Below, piece by piece: positions 21,926 through 31,929 of a DNA stretch of 64,000 nucleotides. Within the stretch, counting starts at the first letter, position 1; every line of letters begins with the position of its first letter. The notes beneath the pieces were generated by a model that had not been told where the DNA came from, did not search any database, and saw only the letters and a list, made by a program, of their open reading frames with translations. Both the position numbers and the translations under genes were made by a program. This DNA comes from Agrypnia vestita (lineage: Eukaryota > Arthropoda > Insecta > Trichoptera > Phryganeidae), in contig JADDOH010004230.1 of assembly GCA_016648135.1 (NCBI GenBank), forward strand, positions 1 through 64,000. Direction: 5' to 3'.

Positions 21926-23849
21926 ATTACTTATATATTTTCATTTTTCCATACGAACCATGACGTCTTCATTCTTAACTCTGTCCATCCATCTAACCTC
22001 TGGCTGTAACATTAACTTGTGAAAATATCTAAAAATTTCCCATCCTGCGTAAAAGCAAAACAGAAAAATGATAATTCCTTCAAATCACATATCAAACAGT
22101 TATTACTTGATTCCGACAGCACTTAATTTTTATTTATTTATTATATTTGATTTTTATTAATTTGTATACTCGGGATGAGCTAAATCTAGCCTATCATATC
22201 GAAGGAGGTCTACAAAATAACGAATACAAAAATAAATAAAAGAATAGAGTGCAAGTTAAATCAATTTTCAAAATTTCATTCTTAAAATACCGTACCGTAA
22301 ACATAACTACGAGCTGATCAGCCAGTATTTTTTTCACATAAATTAAAATATGTTTGAAGCTTTTTTAAATAAAAATAAATTGGAAAATAAATGTATTTCG
22401 AGCATCGGCCCCAACTGGGGCAATCCGCCCTGGAAGCGGAGGCCATTACATAATCAAACCTTAGCACTTGACAATGAATCTGATAAACGATTAAGTTAAT
22501 GCCCAAGGTCCCGAATTGCCATATGTGGCGGGTTTACATTGCGATAGTACTTGGCGGCAGTGACATATTTTGGGAGAGCGACAGTAATTGATTTGTGCCA
22601 ATATATGACATTATAATATAATTTTGGCAACAAAGTCATTTCAGGATGTAGTTTCGGACGTTATGTATTAGTATTGTATTTTAAAAAATAAATCTTTGTT
22701 TTTCAATATAATTTATTTGAGAGCAAATAACGTTTTGTCCTTCATGTGAATCAAGAACACGTGAATGTTGGTATCTTTTTGATGATACTATTTAACATTC
22801 AATTTTTATTATATTTATTATTTTATATTTTAACATTGTTTGTTCACCAAATAAAATAAATTTATGAATTTCAATTACTTAACTAATTAAAGAAAAATTT
22901 TCCGATGTTCGGCAGTTCTCGATACCTGAAATATATTTAACCTATATGTTTAGTACTTTTTCTTTTAAAACAAATCAGATTAATAAATTATAAAGACATA
23001 CGGACAAAATCTATCAATCAAAAAATATTTTAAGAACACCGGCTTACGAACCAGGAAAATTTCCTATCTTGAAAACTACAATTATCAATTACGCTATATT
23101 AACCATTCATGATTATGAAAAATTTTATGTATTAAAATGTACCTTTTTGTAAATAATACATAATTTTCTGTTTATCATTATATGATTAGTATATTCTAAA
23201 GTTGCAACTTCACGATAAAAAATGTGTTTTCTTTAAAAATATATATTATAATAAACAGTTATTTTCGCATTGTTAGCCTAACTGAGGCGAATATTCTACA
23301 TTTTGTATGTAGATGCATGTTTATAAATTAAAAATACACGTAATGTTTTACTCCCATAGATTCTATTATCGAACAGAGTTTTAATTTAGCATAAACCAAC
23401 TTAGTTAACTGCAGTTTTAACACGCTAAAGATTGGACGATATTACTATTAAAATGCTTTTGCGACAGTAGTCTTGATGACAACTACTGTCATCATGTAAA
23501 CCCGGCATGTTGTGGTGGTGTGGTGGCGTGTCCCGGCGATTTTTGCTCACCAGAGTACCGCAGCGACCTCTATTATTCTTGTCACGTACAAAAAACATTA
23601 CCGAAAAGGAAATTAGATAATTGATATTTTTAGCCGCTATCAAAAGCTGTAATTCACCCCCTCTCCCAGATTATTTGGTAAAGTATATATAAACTCTCAT
23701 AAGGTAAACAAAAATATTAGTTTCTTTGTAAATAAGAGAACTTTTAGCAACTGAAAAGGTTCCCCAAGTTTATTATATTCAAGAACACTTTCTTATTGTT
23801 ATTTTTTCAGAACAAAGTACTGTGAAATTTAAAATAACATTAATTAATC
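21926..23849. other. long stretch without recognised gene
   Basis: Mostly AT-rich. Two blocks (22395-22580 and 23500-23590) are less AT-rich but have no conserved frame. No RNA gene was found. Confidence 0.4.
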
Positions 23850-24260
23850 AAATAGAAAGACACACAGAAAAATCAAATCCACGTAATTAACAATAAGAAT
23901 GTGTTCTTGAATATAATATATGTGCGTTGTATCAAATGTGTCCAAAAATATAAAATGAATTAAACGGTTAATTCTGGCGTCCTCTAGCGGCAGAAACACA
24001 AAGTAATTTGTGCCTGCCGTACCAGAAAAAGTGGATTGCTCTAAAAATGGATAATACTCGTAAATGTTAATCAATTAATAAATGAGACTTACAGATAAGG
24101 TCGATATATTCACGGAAATATATAAGGCCGCTATAGCAATATAGTAATTGGAGAACGCGCCTGCCCCGGAAAGGAGGAAATCCGTGGTTCGAATCGAATC
24201 CCGGTAGCAGCCAAAAATTTTTTCGTTGATTTGATTTTTCTGTATGTCTTTCTAATTGGT
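23850..24260. repeat. tRNA-like SINE fragments in inverted arrangement
   Basis: The head at 24131-24207 (+) has a B-box-like GGTTCGAATCGAATCCCGG and is followed by 'GATTTGATTTTTCTGTATGT' (24229-24248). The reverse complement of that tail lies at 23856-23880. This suggests two fragments of one SINE family facing each other. A third, weaker head is at 58489-58556. Confidence 0.5.
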
Positions 24261-24289
24261 TAATTAATTTGGTTTTAGGTTCCAAGTAA

Positions 24290-24483
24290 TTTAGTGATGT
24301 CAAAACCGTTTTTAGTGACATTATTTGGGAACCATTATTTGGGGTTTGTATCTGATTCCATCGATGATTGGCAACTGATTTTTCGCAATTCAAAGGTAAC
24401 TATCGGTGCACTAGACAACAGTTAAATGTCAATTACCAATCATCGATACAAATCTCAAATCACGGTTATTGAGTAACAATCCA
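24290..24483. repeat. MITE family E copy
   Basis: Shares 'TTTAGTGATG', AACCGTT, 'TTTGTATCTGATT-CATCGAT' and the reversed partner 'ATCGATACAAATCTCAAAT' with copies at 27497-27722 and 35548-35766. Confidence 0.65.
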
Positions 24484-24570
24484 AAATCGAAAGGGACAAT
24501 GGATAGAATATACTCTCAGATACAATGCGTACCTCAGAAATAGACCTTATTGAAGGATAGATTGAGCGAA

Positions 24571-24725
24571 GAGATGACACTGGTTTCTGTACATCTGGGC
24601 TCGATTCCTGGCGAGGTCACAATTAATCTATGTGATTTGCTCAAGCCTGAGTATTTTGTGATGTGTTTCGCTTCTGTAACTGGATCTCTTGGCCTGTTGA
24701 AGCGTAAATAAAAATTTTAAAAAAG
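24571..24725 (+). mobile_element. SINE family 2 copy
   Basis: B-box-like GCTCGATTCCTGGCGAGGTC, then body 'TCTATGTGATTTGCTCAAGC' and tail 'TGTTGAAGCGTAAATAAA'. The same layout is seen at 34162-34332 and 53921-54080. Confidence 0.75.
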
Positions 24726-24960
24726 AAAGCAGAAAGCAGCATAAATATATTCGGTAAATAATGAGCAAGGCAAATTTTTAAGGGGATAATATATAGCTTA
24801 TGTCCACCCCGAAAGTCATTCACACGTTCTAAATATTGGTGAAATAATTTTTGAAATCGGACGAAGTAGTTTCGGGGATTCCCTCCTACATCAAAACATA
24901 CAAACTTTACCTCTTTATATATTAGTTTAGATTGATTTGGCATTAACTTTGTGGATTTAC

Positions 24961-25399
24961 ATGATTGATTTACATACAAATAAAACACTTATATAAGACC
25001 ACTTTTCAATTTATCTATTTTCTAGTTTCGAGAACTGCAGATGTTCTCATCTATAGGTGAGAATATAAAATAACAAGCATTATAATCAAATATAATATCT
25101 TGGCAACCCCGGAGGGAAGACGGCCGGTGGGTCTACCCAGATTAAGCTGGGAGAGACAACAAAAAATGTATTTGAAAACAGAATGGGTCTGGACTGGTTG
25201 AGTCGAGCAGAATCAGCGCAAGACATGGGATCATGGAAGCACCTTGTCGAGTCTTTGGGCCCCCGACCCTACTAGGATGAAGAAGATGATGATGATGATA
25301 AAATATCTATGAGAACATCTGTAGTTCTCGAAACTAGTAGTGTATAATTAAACTCAAAAGTGGTCTTATACAACTGTTTTATTTATATATAAATCATAA
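24961..25399. repeat. inverted arms of about 100 bp around a LINE tail
   Basis: The left arm (24961-25065) contains 'TATAAGACCACTTTTCA' and 'CTAGTTTCGAGAACTGCAGA'. The right arm (25300-25399) contains their reverse complements. The centre (25080-25295) is unrelated LINE sequence, so either a fold-back element captured or was invaded by the LINE tail. Confidence 0.7.
25080..25295 (+). pseudogene. LINE 3' end with (GAT)n tail
   Basis: Sequence such as 'GGCCGGTGGGTCTACCCAG' and 'CTCGAGTCTTTGGGCCCC'-like text followed by a stop and a (GAT)n run at 25275-25292. It resembles 3' ends of insect LINEs encoding GRP-x-RW...W tails ending in microsatellite repeats. Frames are degraded. Confidence 0.55.
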
Positions 25400-25664
25400 T
25401 TATTTAGGCAGAAATCTACCTGTAAAGTATTGTGATCATGCTCTGCCACTTCCTGTATATTTGGCAGGACCCCAATTATATTTTTAATCATATTCAATCG
25501 CCGGAAGTGTAAACATTCCAGCTTAAAAAAGGTTACTTGAAAGAGTTCTTCGTACCACTGTGCAAAATTTTACCGCCAATTGCTCGTTAAAGGTGACGGG
25601 CTCGGTCAATCAATTAGCAACTACCTTACCGAAAAGCTGTTTTTCCGTGGGGATAGGCAGATCG

Positions 25665-25930
25665 ACATAATTCTCATCTCATTGACATTCATACATCTTC
25701 GCATGCAAATTCGGTCGATTACTGAGCCTTGTAAGGAGTCCATTTTCCGGTATCTGGCTTATCCTATCATATTAAGTCGTCATAAATTTTTCTTACTATT
25801 CTCCCCTCGTTCATTCATTCAACCCGACTCGATCAGCCTAAGCATTAGTTTTAATTCTATTCACTACGCTAAGATAAGATTTCTATTCTTTCATAGTTTG
25901 TTTACTGTTTACTCAATCGCCAGTAGGTAG
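25665..25930 (-). pseudogene. degraded LINE C-terminal fragment (family of 189-430)
   Basis: The minus strand carries 'GCATGCGAAGATGTATGAATG' in the same position relative to a RIVRKIYDD-like block as at 189-430. Several indels are present. Confidence 0.5.
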
Positions 25931-26100
25931 GTACCACATTTATAAGTGTAACCTAGTATTTAAAAAAAATTTCGTCCAAAACTGACATATACATACTGAT
26001 ATATTATCTGTATTACTATATCATTGGTGTCGGCTATAAATAAGTAAATACTTATTCTTTAGGAACCGGCATGTAAAAGTACCGGCATTGTACGTATGTA

Positions 26101-26506
26101 AATTGGCGTGCGACGACTTTGGAACTAAAACCCGCCCCGCCCGCACCCGGCGGTAACCCCTCGCCCTGTCATTCAGTTTAATCTCGTATTTGCGTGTGAG
26201 ATGTGACATCTTGATTTCTAATATACACTCAATTATTATATCCAAAACAGTCCGGGATGGTGTAAGAACAATTGCCAATGAAGTATTAAAGTTTTGCGAA
26301 GCTGAAAAAGCAAATAATGGACCAATATTACCGTTTGACAGGGCACTATATTATTATATAGAACGGCCGCCATTACTGGTTTGTTTCTTTAGTGTTACCC
26401 GATCAAATTTCTATTAAAGACTCCGACAATTATTGTATTGTGCAATAAATTTACACCCTGGCAACTTCTGTTTCGCGACAGGGACGCCCTCCCTCGCACG
26501 CCAATT
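26101..26506 (+). mobile_element. IS630/Tc1-like MITE with TA duplication
   Basis: The TIR AATTGGCGTGCGA (26101-26113) is mirrored at 26494-26506. TA flanks both ends (26099-26100 and 26507-26508). Inside, 26242-26340 (+) reads TVRDGVRTIANEVLKFCEAE and NNGPILPFDR, the N-terminal signature of DDE_3-type transposases, then runs into non-coding sequence. It is a 406-bp deletion derivative that kept both ends and the start of the gene. A GC-box-like 'CCCGCCCCGCCC' run lies at 26132-26143. Confidence 0.7.
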
Positions 26507-27490
26507 TATACTGGTGGCATTCTAGTAACATATTTTCTGTATTCCTTTGTCTTCAAATTTTTAATAATCTCTAAAATATATGTATAAAAATCAGTGGTTT
26601 TAATCCGTGAAATTTAATACTGAAATTTCAAGCAAGCTGCCAGTGTGTTGTTACATGTGTTTTTACTTTAGTGCAGCTGGGATTATTTTTACCAAGCGAC
26701 AATATGGCGAACCGGGAAACGACAAATTATCTCGTTTATGAAACCTAATATTTATTTCATCTTTTGCGTCGTTAAAAGAGAACTTTCACAGGCACTCGGC
26801 GTTATAAAAAAAGCACTGCGGTTTTAAAATCTTTACGGTTATTGCACCTGTCGAGATTAATATGATGCCGTGTAGGATGCTTTTATATCGAGTCGGACCT
26901 TACCTGGGACTCGATTCTCGAACAATCTCCCCTCGATGAAAGAATTCCTCTCATATTATTGCAACCATTTTTTTTTACCACCTAATCCTCGCTTTATTGA
27001 AATCGTTATCTCGGAGTCTCCATCTAAACTTTAAAAAAATAGATTGATGGAAATAACGTGTTAGAAAGCGTCGGAACATTTTATGGTGGTATGAGGGTGG
27101 ACTGATAGTACAAGAACATTATTACGGGTATTTTAAAAAAAAAAATCCTTTAAATGCGTAATTGTGTAATACAAGTATGTATTTGAGACTTGTAACCCTT
27201 TTTTAGTTGATTTTTTTTTGTAGATCTCCTGGAAACCGTGAAAATATATTCACTAGTAAGTTCTTTACTGTGCCCTCAGAACCTTTCATTTCGCCAAGCT
27301 TTGCTTGAATATATACACATGATGCTCCTAACAAAGGAAAATTAAAGGATCTTCATAGTATTTATTCCTTGGAACTGTTAACATGCGCGAAGAACGAAGC
27401 CTAGCATTCGAGAGGATTTGGCGACCATATTATCAATATACGATATATCAATATACGATTACGACCCCGTGATGATATCATTATTTTCTG
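26507..27490. other. intergenic, no gene recognised
   Basis: AT-rich with homopolymers. No conserved frame or repeat identified. Confidence 0.45.
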
Positions 27491-27496
27491 TCAGAT

Positions 27497-27722
27497 TTAG
27501 TGATGATTAAACCGTTATTTTAACTGGCTATTTTCGGTACAGTTATTTTGGATTTGTATCTGATTGTATCGATAATTGATAACTAACATATGATTGTTGT
27601 CCAGTACCGATTGTTGCCCTTGGATTTGCAAAAAATCATTGCCTATCATCGACGCAATCAGATAAAAATTTGAAATTACGGTTAGTGTGTCACCGGTTAA
27701 AATACCATCACTAGATGGTATT
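27497..27722. repeat. MITE family E, fold-back copy
   Basis: Ends 'TTTAGTGATGATTAAACCG' and 'ACCGGTTAAAATACCATCAC' form imperfect inverted repeats. Inner 'TTGTATCTGATTGTATCGAT' mirrors 'ATCGACGCAATCAGATAAA'. Confidence 0.7.
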
Positions 27723-28379
27723 TTAATATTTGATTTCGCTTTTTTTCCAACAAAATGCGCATAAATTTAATCCAAAACTCCTACTTTAATGTGCTGACTG
27801 CTCGCGCGTGGCAAAATATTTATACGATTTATTATATTCTATTGAATACAATAGATAAAACAACTTTAGGGCGATTCCATTATCGCGGGTGCAACATTTA
27901 GACGCATTTAAAGCTTCTTACTAATAAAATAAAAAACATTTTTCATGAAATTATTCTTTGAAGGGCTACATTTTAACCTGTTCTCTCTTAATTTGTTTAT
28001 AAGAATTAAAATAATATATACATATAGTCATGAGGGAGATTTAAAGTGCTATCGCGGGTGCAACAAAATCGGCCCCATCTTTCCAGATTATAGTACACAA
28101 ACACAAAAGTCTGTTAATTGTGAAACATTTATTACAATATACCTTCATATTTTGAAAAAAGATAAATCAAGCAACCGAAGTAATTAAAAAATTTACAGAA
28201 AACAAAAATAAACAATGAATTATTCACTTTTAAAGCAATCGCGGGTGCAACGCCAAATTATCGCGGGTGCAACGCGTCTAACTTCAGTGAGTCATAATAA
28301 GCACAAAAATGAATTAAATAAGAGATCTAAATGATGTATATTACTAATTAGTAAACTTTTTTGTTACTTAAGTTAATTA

Positions 28380-28751
28380 TTTCTTTTCAAATACGTCAAT
28401 ATTCGCCGAAAATTTTATCAATATATTATTGCCATCAATTTTCTTCTCTGGCGCTTCCAATATTGCAACAATGTCTTTGAATTGAACGTCTGCTATATTA
28501 TTCACGATTGCAAGGAAGCGTTTACCATTAATTGTCTTCAGAAATTGTACTCTAATCTTTCATCTCAGGTGTTTACCTGCTAACATCATCCCTATTATAG
28601 AAATCGCAAATCTGTTGACTTCGTTCCTCAGTTTCTGAGGCGTTGCTTTAGCAGAGTCATTTTTTTTAGATACAGCAACTTGGAATTCAGTAGTTATTCT
28701 TTTTACAACTTTCAATGCTTTGGTGGGACTAGCAGGCGTATTACGCTTCAC
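28380..28751 (-). pseudogene. unknown ORF remnants of the 27869-30536 transposon
   Basis: The frame from 28751 reads KRNTPASPTKALKVVKRITT and KLRNEVNRFAISIIGMMLAG, then stops at 28560. A second frame resumes as RVQFLKTINGKRFLAIVNNI, DVQFKDIVAILEAPEKK and ILIKFSANIDVFEKK, stopping near 28380. I do not recognise the protein. The order suggests the N-terminal or middle part and the C-terminus of one protein, disrupted by a frame change. Confidence 0.45.
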
Positions 28752-28917
28752 TATTTTTTAATTTATTTTATTTAATGTTGTGTGCGCTAATACATGATTT
28801 CATTCAAACATATTTTGGTGGGAATACAAACATGATTTCGTTTAAACATATTGTATTCCATAATCTAGGCATTTAAAAGTTTTTGTAATAAACTTTTTGC
28901 ACTTCTATTTAAACCTC

Positions 28918-29250
28918 TTTATTACTCCCTTTCATTTAACTCGTAGCGTCCGCTTGCTTGTCTGTCGAAAAAACTTTGGATCGATTTTTAACCCCTTTCC
29001 CGTGATCCAATCGAGCTGAAACTTTGCAGGTAGACTCGTGGCGATGATAAAAAATTAACTTACAATTTTTGTTTTAAAAAAATAATAATTATAGTATAAT
29101 TTTGGATTTTTCGAAATTTTTATTGCTCCCTTTTCTTAGCGTCGCCCGTCTCAAGCCCAACGCGTGGAGTAAGCGCCAAACCTGTTTCAGTGGTTTGGCG
29201 CTTACGTTTAAATGAGAAATGGAGTAAAATAAAAATCTTTTTATGGGTTA
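28918..29250. repeat. MITE family C copy nested in a transposon
   Basis: Same ordered blocks as 16478-16990 (for example 'CTTTGGATCGATTTTTAACC' and 'TAATTATAGTATAATTTTGG'), ending 'TGGAGTAAAATAAAAATC'. It lies entirely inside the 27869-30536 element. Confidence 0.65.
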
Positions 29251-29465
29251 GTTTTTATTCACTGTGTTTTAAATTGCTTTTGGCAGCCTATCGTAGATTT
29301 TAAGACCTAGACAATTTTGTGAGGTGTTTTTATATTTCTTCTGAAGTCTTTTGCTGTCGCCTTCTCTTGAATTAATGAACGAATGAAAATCCTTATTTAG
29401 TTTCATCCTGTTATCAAAGTATTTCTGTGTAATTTTAAATATTTGCACGAATACATTACCCTTTA

Positions 29466-29710
29466 TTCTTTTTCTTTATTCGACATTTTTGTTACTTTTC
29501 TTCTTCTATGCCACTGTCATTTTCTATGCTTTTTACCACTGCTTTTCCCAACATGAAAGGATTGCTGTATCTAGCGCCTGTTATTTGAATTTGTTCTTCT
29601 TTACGACGCGTTCTAGTCGCCCGCATTCTTTCTTTTGATATGATTCTGGTCAGTAATTTCAAATCTTCATCTACCTCCATTTTTCTTTTCTTACTTCTCT
29701 TCGTTTCGAA
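29466..29710 (-). pseudogene. small basic/acidic ORF of the 27869-30536 transposon
   Basis: ATG at 29680; reads MEVDEDLKLLTRIISKERM, then an RTRRKEEQIQI basic stretch and SIENDSGIEEEK at the stop (29492). The upstream sequence continues open with KRSKKRK. The highly charged composition resembles a linker or N-terminal region. Function is unknown. Confidence 0.35.
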
Positions 29711-30540
29711 TTAAAAACCCTTTCTCGATGGAGATGATGTATGCATGAAGTTCGGCATTTACTTTCAGTTTTATTTTATATTTCCGTGAGCAGTCTCTTT
29801 CCGATGTTGTTTTGTCATTTTAACTGATCTTTCTATAAAAAATAATGAAATCGTAACAAAAACACCTATTAAATATAAATCACTAACAACACATAGCATA
29901 TATTATCATTCGAGGCTTCATAAATCAATAAAATATGATAAAGGATACCATAATCTTAGGAGTCAAAAATGTAACACCCGCGATACAAATGTCACGATCG
30001 CGGGTGCAACCAATTTGTGTTAACGTTTATTTCAATTCAACTTACAACATAATCTTAATTACAATTGATTTAAGTCTTAATTTGGTTTCTTCTTACTTTT
30101 ACAAAGTTTCAAAACGTTAGCATTTTATTTCTGTGAGAAAACCAAACTTTTATAACTTTTATATCGCGGGTGCAACAGGCTAATAATAGCTTCTTGTAAT
30201 CAATAATATAAAAAAAACTAATGACAGGTGCTTACATGTTTTTGCGGTAACACGTATATGAATGTTATCACTACAAAATTAACTGGTAAAATATAACTGC
30301 AAACTGACTGTAACAGCTGTTTTACGCAAGTATTGCCAGGCACCAATTTTCAGATTGAATCAAAAATTCTTATGTCAATGTTTCGAAGCGTGTCAAAAAT
30401 TTAAATATTAACTTAGGTACAAAATAATAGTTTTTTTATTAAATTTAGACGTTTTTCTTTGTATAAGAAACAAAAAACGTAACTAATACTGTGATTTATA
30501 AATTGATGTCGAGAATCGTCTCTAGCGGAATCGCCCTTTA

Positions 30541-31165
30541 ATAAATTAACGCTATGATTGATGACCTATTTATTAGTTACAATAGATACTTTATACAAGA
30601 CGGGTCGTTGTATATAATTTTTATATTATGAGTGAAATATCCGCGCTTCAACTGTCTGTCAATATGGCTACCGCAACACGACACGCGTAATTTATTCACA
30701 CATGTCGTACGTCACGTGACCTTGGCGAATTAATGTCAACTCAAAAAAAATCAATGTCAATCGACTAAATAAATTTCCGCTATATTCCGTCAGGGCTGAA
30801 ACATCTTTAGGCAGTGGACGCGCAATTTTTAAAATTTTCCTTGTTATTATTATGGCAACATTACCGCCACAAGCATACACAACAGTTTTCATATTTATGT
30901 ATTTTTACCGTAAATGGCCCATAGCTGCGACAATTGTTTTGGAAATATTAGCTAAATTGTGCTTTATAAGTATCTAGCCGTTATAATAATTTAGTTAGGC
31001 CCGTGTTTATGTTCACGTGTCATTTTGGTGGTATGGTAGAGATATTTGAGAGATTGCTTCTATAATCAAAAATCCATTCACTAGATTGCACTAGACAAAT
31101 TCCATTAATAAATATAGTTTAAACACACTCTTATTGAAAACAACACCTACCTAACTGTACTATAC
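30541..31165. other. intergenic, no gene recognised
   Basis: No feature identified. A short minus-strand frame near 30692-30892 has no recognisable domain. Confidence 0.4.
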
Positions 31166-31170
31166 ATGAC

Positions 31171-31410
31171 GGGTATAAAAGCAAAGGCAGCAATATCCAA
31201 AAAAGTAAAATGTTTTGAATGCATTCACCGCGGATTACTAATTTAGAATGTACTGAATTCTATATATTATGTATCTATCCCTTCTAAAATCGTGTTTTCT
31301 ATAAATTTATATTTCGTATATAATTACGAATTCCGCACTTTCTAAATTAGCAGTCCTCGATGACTGAATTAATTTTATTTGGATATTGCTGCCTTTGATT
31401 TTACATCCCT
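31171..31410. repeat. MITE family D, fold-back copy
   Basis: TIR 'GTATAAAAGCAAAGGCAGCA' at 31172 is mirrored by 'GCTGCCTTTGATTTTACATC' at 31389-31408. Inner 'ATTACTAATTTAGAATGTAC' is mirrored too. Other copies are at 51553-51800 and 59971-60245. Confidence 0.75.
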
Positions 31411-31774
31411 CATATATTATTATACATAGGAATTAAATTTTAAAATGAATTGGATGCCCTAATCAAGTTAGAAGCAATAACCTCATTTTATATTTTTATT
31501 ATTGTGATCAAAACATAATTCGTACTGTCTTGCAATGCTTATAAATAAACATTAATTATGATTTTCTTCACGACTTAATAGGTTTGCATATCTTATATCA
31601 AAAAATAATGAATACTTTCTCCCAAAGCACACGTGAAAACTCTTTTTGAGGGACTTATATATTATTATATGGACAAAATGTTAATGTGAAGGGTGGAGAA
31701 AAGATAAATAAGTAATTTATGAACATTTTATAATATTTTTAAAATATATATAATCAATTATCAATTAATAATAC
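31411..31774. other. AT-rich spacer
   Basis: No gene or repeat recognised. Confidence 0.4.
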
Positions 31775-31929
31775 AAGAAATTGATTTTATTATTTGTTTA
31801 CATCTATTTATATTCATTAATTACACCTACATGTTTCGGAAAAACCTTTCCATCGTCAAGTTGTTTTATAAATGTCAAAATGGCCTTTTTTTTGTTTTTC
31901 TAAATTGTTTGAAAAATCATTTTTAAATA

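Larger units (their letters stand above)
27883..30176. repeat. TCGCGGGTGCAAC iterons
   Basis: Exact copies of this 13-mer occur at 27883-27895, 28052-28064, 28239-28251, 28261-28273, 29998-30010 and 30164-30176, all on the + strand. One inverted variant lies at 29971-29983. They are confined to the 400 bp and 570 bp next to the two ends of the transposon, with none in the centre, as expected for transposase-binding sites. Confidence 0.85.
27869..30536. mobile_element. unassigned DNA transposon with iteron-like repeats
   Basis: The short TIR GGGCGATTCC at 27869-27878 is mirrored at 30527-30536, and TTTA flanks both sides (27865-27868, 30537-30540). Copies of TCGCGGGTGCAAC are clustered near both ends (separate entry). 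Coding scraps lie on the minus strand at 28380-28751 and 29492-29710. A MITE C (28918-29250) sits inside. The 4-bp duplication and the protein scraps do not let me name a superfamily. The length is 2,668 bp. Confidence 0.7.

Noticed and set aside
30692..30892. short minus-strand frame with a hydrophobic start
   Set aside because: No homology recognised, no splice support, and length expected by chance in this composition.
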